From PBB1 sp046154125 (GTDB lineage: Bacteria; Pseudomonadota; Gammaproteobacteria; Burkholderiales; Burkholderiaceae_C), in assembly GCA_046154125.1 (NCBI GenBank), contig JBJXEJ010000167.1, forward strand, positions 1 through 64,000: 64,000 nt of DNA, given 5' to 3'. The notes beneath the pieces are model-generated. The model searched no databases. It was not told where the DNA came from and saw nothing but the letters and a program-made list of their open reading frames with translations. Numbering within the stretch: position 1 is the stretch's first letter; each line of letters begins with the position of its first letter. This document shows, one piece after another, positions 41,966 through 52,898 of the stretch. A program made the translations under genes and the position numbers.

Positions 41966-43831
41966 TCAGCGCTGCACCGTCAGTACCGCCGATGCGGTTG
42001 CGCCATTGGCTCTGGCGCTCAAGGTGACAGCGGTATTTCGCGAGACCTTCGAAGTGGTGACCGTGAACGTGGCGCTGGTTGCGCCGGCGGGCACCACCAC
42101 CGTGGCCGGCACGCGGGCCACCGATGTGTTGCTGCTCGAGAGCAACACCGTCACTCCGGCTGCACTGGACACGGTGACCTTGCCCGTGGTGCTCGTGCCG
42201 CCCCGCACCGCCGTGCTGCCGAGCACGACCGAGGTCGGCTTGGCCGGTGCCACCACGGCATTGGAGGTGATCACGATGGGCGCTGCGGCGGCTGCTGCAC
42301 CCAATGTGTCCGTGACGGTGAGTCGTGCGGTGTAGCTGCCAATGGCATACACATGCGATGGGCTGGCGGCGCTGGACGTCTGGCCATCACCGAAGTCCCA
42401 GGCGTAGCCCGCGATCTGACCATCGGGATCGCTTGAGCCCGTTGAGCTGAACTGCACCGTCAGCGGAGCCGGGCCCGCGGTGGTGTTGGCGCTGGCCATC
42501 GCCACAGGCGGCTGATTGGCCTGGCCGCTTTGAGCGTATCGGTACAGGACCGAACTCGCAGGCGCGTTGGTGAGCAGGTTCACGGGCGTATCACCCAGCA
42601 CGTGCACGCCGCCATCGCTGGCGATCCGCATGCTCACGCCTTGGGTTGAGTCCGCGGTGTTGGCAAACCACGCCTGGATACCGGCGGCCGTGAGCTTGAC
42701 GGTCGCGGTGCTTGTGGCCTGGACACCGCTGGCCAGCGTCACGCGGCTTTGGCCGGTGACGTAGGCCGCGTTGTCAGGTCCGATCGCCAGCGCAAAGGGC
42801 TGGGAACCAGACGAGCCGAAGGTGCCTGAGCCGAAGCTGTGCGTCCACAGCGGATTGCCCTGGGCGTCAAGCTTCAACGTGAGCCAGACGTAGCTGATCG
42901 ATGTACCCGTGCTGACGTTGCTCACGCCACTGACCACCAGGTTGCCAGTGGTATCGAAAGCGGCGCGCATCGCGGCTCCGCGAAGCGGAAAGGTTCGCCA
43001 CCAGGCCGGACCGAACGCGGCGTTGAACTTCATCACCATGAAGTCCAGTCCGACGGCACCGACCACAGCCGATTCCCCGGTGGAAGAAACCGCCACGGCG
43101 GGCTCCACGGCGGTGGCGAGGTGGGCGGTCGACAGCGTGTTCCCGGCAGCGTCGAGGAATACCACCTGCGCTTCGCCAGTGGCGCTGGATCGACCGGCTG
43201 CGAGTACCTGGCCGGCAGGAGTCAGGGCCATTCCTTCCGTGCCCGACACGCTGTCCGCCCCCCAGCTCCGCACCCACTGGAGCAGGCCTTGCGGGCTGTA
43301 GCGCGTGACGGTGATGTCGGCGGCCATACCGCCGGTCCCATTGGGCACCAGCCGGCGCCCCAGCACGTACACATTGCCAGCCGTGTCCGTCAACGCCTTG
43401 TAGGCCAGGCTGCCGGCCGTGGCCACGGAGTCCCGCCAAAGCAAGTTGCCGGCGGTGTCGAATTTCAGAACCACGGCGCCTTGTGGCTGCCCGGCGCTGT
43501 CGTGCAGGTATCCGGTGGTCACGACGTTTCCGGCGCCGTCAACGGTGACACTGGTGCTGCGCGCCGGGCTGGTGACGCTCCCGAAACTGCGCTGCAAGAG
43601 CGTGGTTCCGGCCGGGCTCACCTTCTTGATCTGCATCGACGTCGTAGCGGTCACGCTGCCGGCAAGCCAGGCGTTGTTGGCCGCATCCGCGGCCACCATC
43701 GAGCCGCTGGCGCCACTCTGGCTGGATGTCCAGTCGGGTGTTATCTGTGCCTTTGCAGTCAGAGGCGGAAGGACAGCGAGTGCAGCGGCCAGCAGCCACC
43801 AGGGTTTCAAGAGCGACAGACGGGTTCTCAT
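41966..43831 (-). CDS. Large secreted protein with repeat beta-propeller-like region and PKD domain
   Basis: A 621-residue exported protein: signal peptide (MRTRLSLLKPWWLLAAALAVLPPLTAKAQ), about 400 residues of repeating short beta units such as VDGAGNVVTTGYL, DTAGNVYVLGRR and DTTGNLVVSGVS (SBBP/SBP-type propeller), then a PKD domain near residues 440-530 (PPVAMASANTTAGPAPLTVQFSSTGSSDPDGQIAGYAWDFGDGQ), and a Ser/Thr/Val-rich Ig-like end (about 540-621). No sortase, PEP-CTERM or T9SS signal is evident, so it is likely freely secreted or surface-adsorbed. AAAGGAA precedes the ATG. Function unknown; adhesion or matrix roles would fit. Confidence 0.82.
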   Translation of the reverse strand: MRTRLSLLKPWWLLAAALAVLPPLTAKAQITPDWTSSQSGASGSMVAADAANNAWLAGSVTATTSMQIKKVSPAGTTLLQRSFGSVTSPARSTSVTVDGAGNVVTTGYLHDSAGQPQGAVVLKFDTAGNLLWRDSVATAGSLAYKALTDTAGNVYVLGRRLVPNGTGGMAADITVTRYSPQGLLQWVRSWGADSVSGTEGMALTPAGQVLAAGRSSATGEAQVVFLDAAGNTLSTAHLATAVEPAVAVSSTGESAVVGAVGLDFMVMKFNAAFGPAWWRTFPLRGAAMRAAFDTTGNLVVSGVSNVSTGTSISYVWLTLKLDAQGNPLWTHSFGSGTFGSSGSQPFALAIGPDNAAYVTGQSRVTLASGVQATSTATVKLTAAGIQAWFANTADSTQGVSMRIASDGGVHVLGDTPVNLLTNAPASSVLYRYAQSGQANQPPVAMASANTTAGPAPLTVQFSSTGSSDPDGQIAGYAWDFGDGQTSSAASPSHVYAIGSYTARLTVTDTLGAAAAAAPIVITSNAVVAPAKPTSVVLGSTAVRGGTSTTGKVTVSSAAGVTVLLSSSNTSVARVPATVVVPAGATSATFTVTTSKVSRNTAVTLSARANGATASAVLTVQR

Positions 43832-44046
43832 ATGGTTCCTTTCAAGCACGTTCAGCATGATCTTTCGAAGATTCGGATCAGGTTCCTCACGTACGAGCTG
43901 ACAGGCAGGTGATCGCGGCCGGGCCTGGTGGGTGGTTGACATCAGCAAGGTCAGCACGCCATGTGCCAGATGCTGTGCGCCCGCGAAACACAGTCAAATC
44001 AAGAACCTGGGACCGAGGTCGACCTGCGCCGGTCCGCCGGCAGGTG

Positions 44047-44079
44047 CAATTGACCCAACCCGTTGGGTCAATTGACCCA
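44047..44079. promoter_or_regulatory. 28-bp perfect inverted repeat with a third half-site (operator candidate)
   Basis: CAATTGACCCAAC (44047-44059) and GTTGGGTCAATTG (44062-44074) are exact reverse complements with a 2-base spacer, and a third TTGACCCA follows at 44072-44079. No T-run follows. Perfect symmetry of this size outside a gene suggests a dimeric regulator site. Confidence 0.6.
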
Positions 44080-44195
44080 GCACATTCGGTGTGGTGAATG
44101 GCTACCAAGGCGGCCACTTGTCTTTCCAGGGCTCACTGAACAGCTGCTGACCACCGACATTGCGCAGAAATTCTCCGGCCCCTGCTGTGCGTCGG

Positions 44196-44211
44196 GTTGA
44201 CGGGCGTCAAC
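44196..44211. promoter_or_regulatory. 16-bp inverted repeat sharing the TTGAC/GTCAA core
   Basis: GTTGACG-GG-CGTCAAC is a perfect 7-bp inverted repeat. It shares the TTGAC...GTCAA outer bases with the palindrome 140 bp upstream, so both might bind related regulators. Confidence 0.4.
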
Positions 44212-44386
44212 GAACGCGACGGACAAGAGGTTTGGCGGATGACCCACATCAAGGTCGCCCGGCGGGGCCCGTCTCAGTATTGCCAGATCATCGTGGACGT
44301 TGCAGGGCGCTGCTTCCTGTCTGCGCCGCGACCTGGATCCCGACCAATATCTTCCGACAGCGACAGCCCAGCCCGAGGAGTTGCAC

Positions 44387-44491
44387 ATGAAGCTCGGCAC
44401 CTCGATGACCGGTCTGTTTGCCGAGGCGCCGGGCCTCGGCAGTGAGGGTTGGCGGTCCCTGGCCGCTGCGTTGGTATTGAAAGAAGACTGA
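44387..44491 (+). CDS. 34-codon leader ORF abutting the hybrid kinase gene
   Basis: An ATG with a good GAGGAG Shine-Dalgarno six bases upstream opens a 34-residue frame (MKLGTSMTGLFAEAPGLGSE...ALVLKED). Third codon positions are mostly G or C, as in real genes here. Its TGA is followed immediately by the ATG of the hybrid kinase, which has no separate strong ribosome site, so this frame probably couples kinase translation. The peptide is not recognised; it may be a leader peptide or the remnant C-terminus of a broken gene. Confidence 0.5.
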   Translation: MKLGTSMTGLFAEAPGLGSEGWRSLAAALVLKED

Positions 44492-47212
<2,721 letters not shown>

Positions 47213-47225
47213 GCCTGCTTCGAAT

Positions 47226-48452
47226 TCAGCGCACTCTTTCACGAAGGCCTGCATGGCTTCTTCGTTGCCACAGCGCGAGCAGCAACGCACCGGCGAGCAG
47301 CCACAGGCCAGTCGGAATCCAGTCGAGCACAAGGCGAAGCGCGCTGTCGCTCGGCAGGCTGGTCAGGCCCGAGGCGAGCAGGCCCATGCGCAGCAGGGTC
47401 GCCAGCGCCAGAGTCGATGACAGCGCGCCGCTGAAACGGCCTTCGGCACCGGTGTGGCCGAGCGCCAGCGCGGTCGAGAAGGCGCCCATCAGCAGGCCTG
47501 CCCAGGCGGCGCCAGCAACTGCCTGTGCCGCGACCAGCAGCCCGATCGTAGCGGCGCCCGCCGCGCAGGCAGACGCAGCGGCTGCAGCCAGGCCCGCTGC
47601 GCCCATCACTGCCATTCCGCCATGGCGCTTCGTCGCCCGCGAGGCCGGCCAGAGGCCCAGGTTGAAGCCGATCCAGAAAACCGGGGCCAGCATCTGAAGG
47701 TTGTCCGCAGTGGCGTGGCGCAGATACAGCGGCGTGCTGTTCAGGAAGACATGCACCTGAAACGCGATCGCTGCCAGTGCTGCCGCGACGAGGCAAGGCC
47801 CCCAGGGCAGGCGCAGCGGATCGGACGCTGGTATGTCCGCGGCGGGCGTGACCGTGGCGGGCGACCGGCCTTGCAGCACCCGCTCGGCGGCGACGATGCC
47901 AACCGTGGTGGTGGCGAGCGCCACGCTGGCGAGTGCGAACGGCCAGCGCGGGTCCACCTCGCGCAGGGCCACGCCCAGGTAGGGCGATATCGCAGCCGCC
48001 AGACCGAGTCCCAGCATCACCAGCGCCACCAGCCCGGGCTGGCTCGGCTTGGCGGCGTAACGCCCGATGATGTTCAGCGGCGGCGCGCGCAGGGCTGACG
48101 AGCCGAGCGTCCACAGCACTGTCGCCGCGATGAACAGGGCCGCCGATCCCTGAGGTGCGATCAAGGGCAGCAGCAGGAAAGCCGCGCAGGACACCACTGT
48201 GGTCGCGAGCACCGCCGGACCGATTCGGCCATTCAGCTGCGCCATGCGGTCGGAGGCCACCCCGCACGCATAGTCGGACAGCAGGAACACGAGCTGGTCC
48301 AGCATCAGCAGCCAGATCACGGCCGTCTTCGGGATGCCCGCCTGCGCAGCGAGTTGCGGCAGGTAGATCACGTAGACCGTCCAGGTCAGCGCGAAGAAGA
48401 ACTGCACCACCGCCACGTAGAGACCGACGCGGTGGGGAACGGCTGCTGTCAT
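47226..48452 (-). CDS. Major facilitator superfamily transporter
   Basis: A 408-residue protein with about 12 hydrophobic segments (for example VGLYVAVVQFFFALTWTVYVIYL, TAVIWLLMLDQLVFLLSDYACGVASDR, LVALVMLGLGLAAAISPYLGVAL). The DRM loop between helices 2 and 3 (DYACGVASDRMAQLNGRIG) is the usual MFS signature region. Substrate cannot be told. The start chosen is the ATG before TAAVPHRVGLYVAV; the open frame continues into the tRNA gene, which rules out longer versions. It converges with the hybrid kinase, 13 bp apart. Confidence 0.85.
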   Translation of the reverse strand: MTAAVPHRVGLYVAVVQFFFALTWTVYVIYLPQLAAQAGIPKTAVIWLLMLDQLVFLLSDYACGVASDRMAQLNGRIGPAVLATTVVSCAAFLLLPLIAPQGSAALFIAATVLWTLGSSALRAPPLNIIGRYAAKPSQPGLVALVMLGLGLAAAISPYLGVALREVDPRWPFALASVALATTTVGIVAAERVLQGRSPATVTPAADIPASDPLRLPWGPCLVAAALAAIAFQVHVFLNSTPLYLRHATADNLQMLAPVFWIGFNLGLWPASRATKRHGGMAVMGAAGLAAAAASACAAGAATIGLLVAAQAVAGAAWAGLLMGAFSTALALGHTGAEGRFSGALSSTLALATLLRMGLLASGLTSLPSDSALRLVLDWIPTGLWLLAGALLLALWQRRSHAGLRERVR

Positions 48453-48490
48453 GGGCGCTGGGCGTCGTGGGGAGGTCCGAGCATAGGGGT

Positions 48491-48519
48491 AAAAAAAGAA
48501 ACGGGCCGCGAAGGCCCGT
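48491..48519 (-). terminator. Rho-independent terminator after tRNA-Ser
   Basis: On the minus strand, ACGGGCC, a five-base loop and GGCCCGT are followed by TTTCTTTTTTT. This is a strong intrinsic terminator located 15 bp past the tRNA 3' end and before the MFS gene. Confidence 0.85.
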
Positions 48520-48533
48520 CTTTCCTGGCTGTC

Positions 48534-48624
48534 TGGCGGAGAGGGCGGGATTCGAACCCGCGGGGGGTTATTAGCCCCCGCACGCTTTCCAGGCGTGTGA
48601 CTTAAACCGCTCATCCACCTCTCC
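48534..48624 (-). tRNA. tRNA-Ser (anticodon GGA)
   Basis: A 91-base class II tRNA including an encoded CCA end. The acceptor arm GGAGAGG pairs with CCTCTCC. The anticodon stem-loop is CACGC-CTGGAAA-GCGTG with anticodon GGA (Ser, UCC/UCU codons). A long variable arm (GGGGGCTAATAACCCCC) and the TTCGAATC T-loop are present. It lies 13 bp after the DUF2237 gene, so it may be transcribed from that operon and released by processing, or have its own promoter. Confidence 0.95.
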
Positions 48625-48637
48625 GGAGCCCGTTAGT

Positions 48638-49006
48638 CTATCCGACGGCCTTCAGTGCATGGGCGCTCAGAGTCTCCAGCGAAACGTGATCGAGTGCGCT
48701 GCGGTGGGTGCATTCCAGGACCAACGGCGGCGCGACGCCCGCCTTCAGCGCTTCAAGCCAACGTGTCACGCACAGGCACCAGCGGTCGCCCGGTTTCAAT
48801 CCGGCGAACCGGAACTCCGGGTTCGGTGTCACCAGGTCGTTGCCCTGCTGTGTCGAGTACGCCAGAAACTCTTTCGTGACCTTGGCGCACACCACATGGG
48901 TCCCGGCGTCGTCGGCGCGGGTGTTGCAGCAGCCATCGCGGAAGTATCCGGTCAGCGGATCGTAGGAACAGGGCATCAGCTCTGTGCCCAGCACGTTGGT
49001 GGGCAT
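48638..49006 (-). CDS. DUF2237 family protein
   Basis: A 122-residue protein clearly of DUF2237: NVLGTELMPCSYDPLTGYFRDGCCNTRADDAGTHVVCAKVTKEFLAYSTQQGNDL...GLKPGDRWCLCVTRWLEAL...PPLVLECTHRSALDHVSLETL. Conserved cysteines (C13, C26, C27, C41, C77, C79) suggest metal or redox chemistry, but no function is established that I know of. It follows qmcA by 2 bp. Confidence 0.88.
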   Translation of the reverse strand: MPTNVLGTELMPCSYDPLTGYFRDGCCNTRADDAGTHVVCAKVTKEFLAYSTQQGNDLVTPNPEFRFAGLKPGDRWCLCVTRWLEALKAGVAPPLVLECTHRSALDHVSLETLSAHALKAVG

Positions 49007-49008
49007 GG

Positions 49009-49926
49009 TCAGTTCGCTCCCGGCGGCTTGGATTTCAGCAGCGTCATGGCGGTGGCGATCAAACCCGACACCTCGCTCATGTTGCCCGGCACGATCATCG
49101 TGTTGTTCTTCTGGGCCAGTTGCGCGTAGGCCTCTACGGCCTTCTCCGCCACCTTCAGCTGCACTGCCTGTTCTCCGCCTGGCGAGCGAATGGCCTCGGC
49201 GATCTTGCGGATGGCTTCGGCGGTGGCATCGGCCACGGCAATGATGGCCGCTGCCTCGCCCTGAGCATTGTTGATATCGGCCTGGCGCTGGCCTTCGGAT
49301 CGCGCGATGAATGCTTCGCGCTCGCCGGTGGCGATGTTGATCTGCTCCTGCTTGCGGCCTTCGCTGGCGGCGATCAGCGCGCGCTTTTCACGCTCGGCGG
49401 TGATCTGCGCCTGCATCGAGTGCAGGATGGCGGCGGGCGGCGTCAGGTCCTTGAGCTCATAGCGCAGCACCTTCACGCCCCAGTTCGCGGCGGCTTCATC
49501 CAGCGATGCAACGACGGACAGGTTGATGTGGTCGCGCTCCTCGAATGTCTTGTCGAGTTCCATCTTGCCGATCACCGATCGCAGCAGGGTCTGCGCAAGC
49601 TGGGTGATGGCCGAGATGTAGTTGCTCGAACCGTAGCTGGCGCGCATCGGGTCGGTCACCTGGAAATAGATGATCCCGTCGACCTGCAGCTGCGTGTTGT
49701 CCTTGGTGATGCAGACCTGGCTGGGTACGTCGAGCGGCACCTCCTTCAGCGAATGCTTGTAGGCCACGCGCTCGACGAACGGCACGACGAACTTCAGTCC
49801 TGGCGTCAGTGTCCGGTCGTACTTGCCCAGGCGTTCGACGACCCAGGCGTTCTGCTGGGGGACGATCTTGAATGTGCGGACGATGAAGATGATCGCGATG
49901 ACAGCGATGACGACGGCAAATTCCAT
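49009..49926 (-). CDS. qmcA: SPFH/stomatin-like membrane protein QmcA
   Basis: A 305-residue SPFH-domain protein: one N-terminal membrane helix (VVIAVIAIIFIVRTFKIV), the SPFH core PQQNAWVVERLGKYDRTLTPGLKFVVPFVERVAYKHSLKEVPLDV, ITKDNTQLQVDGIIYFQVTDPMRASYG, a helical arm with many Ala/Glu repeats (QAQITAEREKRALIAASEGRKQEQINIATGEREAFIARSEG), and a C-terminal hydrophobic end. Stomatin-NfeD pairs form large membrane microdomain rings, and here nfeD is 36 bp upstream. Role in membrane quality control by family knowledge. Confidence 0.93.
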   Translation of the reverse strand: MEFAVVIAVIAIIFIVRTFKIVPQQNAWVVERLGKYDRTLTPGLKFVVPFVERVAYKHSLKEVPLDVPSQVCITKDNTQLQVDGIIYFQVTDPMRASYGSSNYISAITQLAQTLLRSVIGKMELDKTFEERDHINLSVVASLDEAAANWGVKVLRYELKDLTPPAAILHSMQAQITAEREKRALIAASEGRKQEQINIATGEREAFIARSEGQRQADINNAQGEAAAIIAVADATAEAIRKIAEAIRSPGGEQAVQLKVAEKAVEAYAQLAQKNNTMIVPGNMSEVSGLIATAMTLLKSKPPGAN

Positions 49927-49962
49927 GAGATTCTTTTCGTTGAATGAGTGGAAGGGGCCGGA

Positions 49963-50451
49963 CTACGAGGCCGAGGGGTCCGTCGTGGCAGAGAGGTCGG
50001 GCGTACGCCGCGCTGGCGGTGATGCCGGCGCCACCACGAGCCAGTTTCCCTCGACGGCGGTCACCTGGTGAGCGCCCGCATGCGCGTCGCAGCCGGGCTG
50101 CAGGCGAGCTGTCCACAGGGTGCCTCGATAGGCAACGCGTGCGGTGCGGTCGTCAGCCCACTCGACCACCCGCACCGTTTCGCCGATGTCCAGATTGACA
50201 TCGCGATTCTCGCGGGCCGGCAGGCTGTGTGGATGATGCATGCGCTTCCAGTGCCACAGCGCCGTGGCACCGCTGCCCACGGCCGCTGCTGCCACGACCT
50301 GCATCGTGCCCCCCAGACCGAGGTGCGCCGCCAGCGCACCGCAGCCGAGGCCGAGGGCAATCATCAGCAGATAGAAGGTGCCGGTCGCCAGTTCGACGGC
50401 CACCGCCAGCCCGGCTGCCACCCACCAGATCGTGGCGTGTGCAATGTCCAT
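49963..50451 (-). CDS. nfeD: NfeD-like membrane protein
   Basis: A 162-residue NfeD short-form protein: two to three N-terminal membrane helices (TIWWVAAGLAVAVELATGTFYLLMIALGLGCGALAAHLGL, MQVVAAAAVGSGATAL) and a C-terminal OB-fold (LDIGETVRVVEWADDRTARVAYRGTLWTARLQ). NfeD partners stomatins such as QmcA, and the gene order nfeD-qmcA supports this. A GAGGGCG sits before the ATG. Divergent from the decarboxylase gene, with a 164-bp gap. Confidence 0.85.
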   Translation of the reverse strand: MDIAHATIWWVAAGLAVAVELATGTFYLLMIALGLGCGALAAHLGLGGTMQVVAAAAVGSGATALWHWKRMHHPHSLPARENRDVNLDIGETVRVVEWADDRTARVAYRGTLWTARLQPGCDAHAGAHQVTAVEGNWLVVAPASPPARRTPDLSATTDPSAS

Positions 50452-50615
50452 GTCGCCCTCGTGTTTCCAGGTCTGAAGCAACCCGGCGCAGTGTAGTTCG
50501 CGTGCGTCGTTTCGCAGCGGGGCCGCGTTGCGTGCGGTGTGGCGAAAACGGTGTCGAGGCGCCACGCCTTCGGCCTAAACTTCGCGCTCTTTCCACGCTG
50601 CCCACCGGGACTGCC

Positions 50616-52877
50616 ATGCTGCGCTTTCGCTTTCCGATCGTGATCATCGACGAGGACTACCGGTCGGAAAACACCTCCGGTCTCGGCATCCGTGCGCTGG
50701 CGCAGGCCATCGAGAAGGAAGGCTTCGAGGTGCTGGGCGCCACCAGCTACGGCGATCTGAGCCAGTTCGCGCAGCAACAGAGCCGTGCCGGGGCCTTCAT
50801 CCTGTCGATCGACGACGAGGAGTTCACGCCTGGCCCCGAGCTCGATCCGGCGGTGCTGAACCTTCGCAAGTTCATCGAGGAGATCCGCTTCAAGAACGCC
50901 GACATTCCCATCTACATCTATGGCGAGACGCGCACCTCGCAGCACCTGCCGAACGACGTGCTGCGCGAACTGCACGGTTTCATCCACATGTTCGAGGACA
51001 CGCCGGAGTTCGTCGCGCGTCACATCATCCGCGAGGCCAAGACCTACCTCGACGGGCTGGCCCCTCCGTTCTTCAAGGCGCTGATGGATTACGCGCAGGA
51101 CGGTTCGTATTCATGGCACTGCCCGGGGCACAGCGGCGGCGTGGCGTTCCTGAAGAGCCCGGTCGGCCAGATGTTCCACCAGTTCTTCGGCGAGAACATG
51201 CTGCGTGCCGACGTCTGCAATGCGGTCGAGGAACTAGGCCAGCTGCTGGACCACAACGGCGCCATCGGCGCGTCCGAGCGCAACGCCGCGCGCATCTTCA
51301 ACGCCGACCACTGCTTCTTCGTGACCAACGGCACCAGCACCAGCAACAAGATGGTGTGGCACCACACGGTGGCGCCGGGTGACGTGGTCGTGGTCGACCG
51401 CAACTGCCACAAATCCATCCTGCACGCGATCATCATGACCGGCGCGGTGCCGGTGTTCCTGCGGCCGACGCGCAACCACTACGGGATCATTGGCCCGATC
51501 CCGGAGTCGGAGTTCTCGCCTGACGCGATCCGCAAGAAGATCGCCGCCAACCCGCTGCTGAAGGGCGTCAACGCGAAGACTGTCAAGCCTCGCATCCTGA
51601 CGCTGACGCAGAGCACCTACGACGGCGTTCTGTACAACACCGAGACCATCAAGCACGCGCTCGACGGCTACATCGACACGTTGCACTTCGACGAGGCCTG
51701 GCTGCCGCACGCGGCGTTCCACCGTTTCTACGGCAGCTACCACGCGATGGGAAAGAAGCGCGTTCGGCCGAAGGACCAGATCGTCTTCGCCACCCAGTCC
51801 ACCCATAAGTTGCTCGCCGGCATCAGCCAGGCTTCGCAGGTGCTGGTGCAGGACGCGGTCGACCGCAAGCTCGACCGCCATCTGTTCAACGAGGCCTACC
51901 TGATGCACACCAGCACCAGCCCGCAGTACGCGATCATCGCCAGCTGCGACGTGGCGGCGGCGATGATGGAAGCGCCGGGCGGGCCCGCACTGGTGGAGGA
52001 AAGCCTCGCCGAGGCGCTCGATTTCCGCCGCGCGATGCGCAAGGTCGACAAGGAGTTCGGCCGCGACTGGTGGTTCAAGGTCTGGGGCCCGGACAAGCTT
52101 TGCGCCGAGGGCATCGGCAAGAGCGTCGACTGGGTGCTGAAGGCCGGCGAGAAGTGGCACGGCTTCGGCAATCTGGCCGAGGGCTTCAACCTGCTCGACC
52201 CGATCAAGAGCACGATCATCACGCCGGGACTCGACATGTCCGGCAAGTTCGCCAAGACTGGCATCCCGGCCAGCATCGTCACCAAGTACCTGGCCGAGCA
52301 CGGCATCGTGGTCGAGAAGACCGGGCTTTACTCGTTCTTCATCATGTTCACGATCGGCATCACCAAGGGCCGCTGGAACACGATGGTGACCGCGCTGCAG
52401 CAGTTCAAGGACGACTACGACCGCAACCTGCCGATGTGGAAGATGCTGCCAGAGTTCGTTGCCAAGTACCCCCGCTACGAGCGCATGGGCCTGCGTGACC
52501 TGTGCCAGAGCATCCATGCGATGTATGCCAAGGGCGACATCGCGCGGCTGACCACCGAGATGTATCTGTCCGACCTGCAGCCCGCGATGAAGCCGAGTGA
52601 TGCCTACGCCTACATCGCGCACCGCCGGACCGAGCGCGTCGAGATCGATGCGCTCGAGGGTCGCATCACGACCACGCTGCTGACGCCATACCCGCCGGGT
52701 ATCCCGCTGTTGATTCCAGGCGAGGTGTTCAACAAGAAGATCGTCGACTATCTGCGCTTCACGCGCGACTTCAATGCCGCGTTTCCGGGCTTCGATACCG
52801 ATGTGCACGGCCTGGTCGAGGAAGACCTCGAAGGCGGCGGCAAGCGCTACGGCGTCGACTGCGTGCGCGAGGATTGA
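50616..52877 (+). CDS. PLP-dependent arginine/lysine/ornithine decarboxylase
   Basis: A 753-residue fold-type I, group III decarboxylase. The N-terminal receiver-like wing domain spans residues about 1-130 (IVIIDEDYRSENTSGLGIRALAQAIEKEGFEV). The PLP domain contains WHCPGHSGGVAFLKSPVG, DHCFFVTNGTSTSNKMV, LHFDEAWLPHAAFH and the Schiff-base Lys near residue 397 in QSTHKLLAGISQASQV. The C-terminal domain includes LTPYPPGIPLLIPGE. It converts a basic amino acid to its amine (agmatine, cadaverine or putrescine) with CO2 release; sequence alone does not settle which. The ATG is the first codon of the conserved wing domain. Confidence 0.9.
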   Translation: MLRFRFPIVIIDEDYRSENTSGLGIRALAQAIEKEGFEVLGATSYGDLSQFAQQQSRAGAFILSIDDEEFTPGPELDPAVLNLRKFIEEIRFKNADIPIYIYGETRTSQHLPNDVLRELHGFIHMFEDTPEFVARHIIREAKTYLDGLAPPFFKALMDYAQDGSYSWHCPGHSGGVAFLKSPVGQMFHQFFGENMLRADVCNAVEELGQLLDHNGAIGASERNAARIFNADHCFFVTNGTSTSNKMVWHHTVAPGDVVVVDRNCHKSILHAIIMTGAVPVFLRPTRNHYGIIGPIPESEFSPDAIRKKIAANPLLKGVNAKTVKPRILTLTQSTYDGVLYNTETIKHALDGYIDTLHFDEAWLPHAAFHRFYGSYHAMGKKRVRPKDQIVFATQSTHKLLAGISQASQVLVQDAVDRKLDRHLFNEAYLMHTSTSPQYAIIASCDVAAAMMEAPGGPALVEESLAEALDFRRAMRKVDKEFGRDWWFKVWGPDKLCAEGIGKSVDWVLKAGEKWHGFGNLAEGFNLLDPIKSTIITPGLDMSGKFAKTGIPASIVTKYLAEHGIVVEKTGLYSFFIMFTIGITKGRWNTMVTALQQFKDDYDRNLPMWKMLPEFVAKYPRYERMGLRDLCQSIHAMYAKGDIARLTTEMYLSDLQPAMKPSDAYAYIAHRRTERVEIDALEGRITTTLLTPYPPGIPLLIPGEVFNKKIVDYLRFTRDFNAAFPGFDTDVHGLVEEDLEGGGKRYGVDCVRED

Positions 52878-52898
52878 GCCGTCGCGCCGGGGCCCGCG

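Larger units (their letters stand above)
43832..44386. other. 555-bp gene-poor region with operator-like palindromes
   Basis: Between the divergent PKD gene and the leader ORF of the hybrid kinase I see no convincing full gene. The region holds palindromes at 44047-44079 and 44196-44211 and a bulged hairpin around 44027-44046. A possible 68-codon frame (44239-44445) is weak. Local base use is more even than in the neighbours. Confidence 0.55.

Noticed and set aside
47226..48614. Longer version of the MFS gene
   Set aside because: It would run through the tRNA-Ser gene and its terminator.
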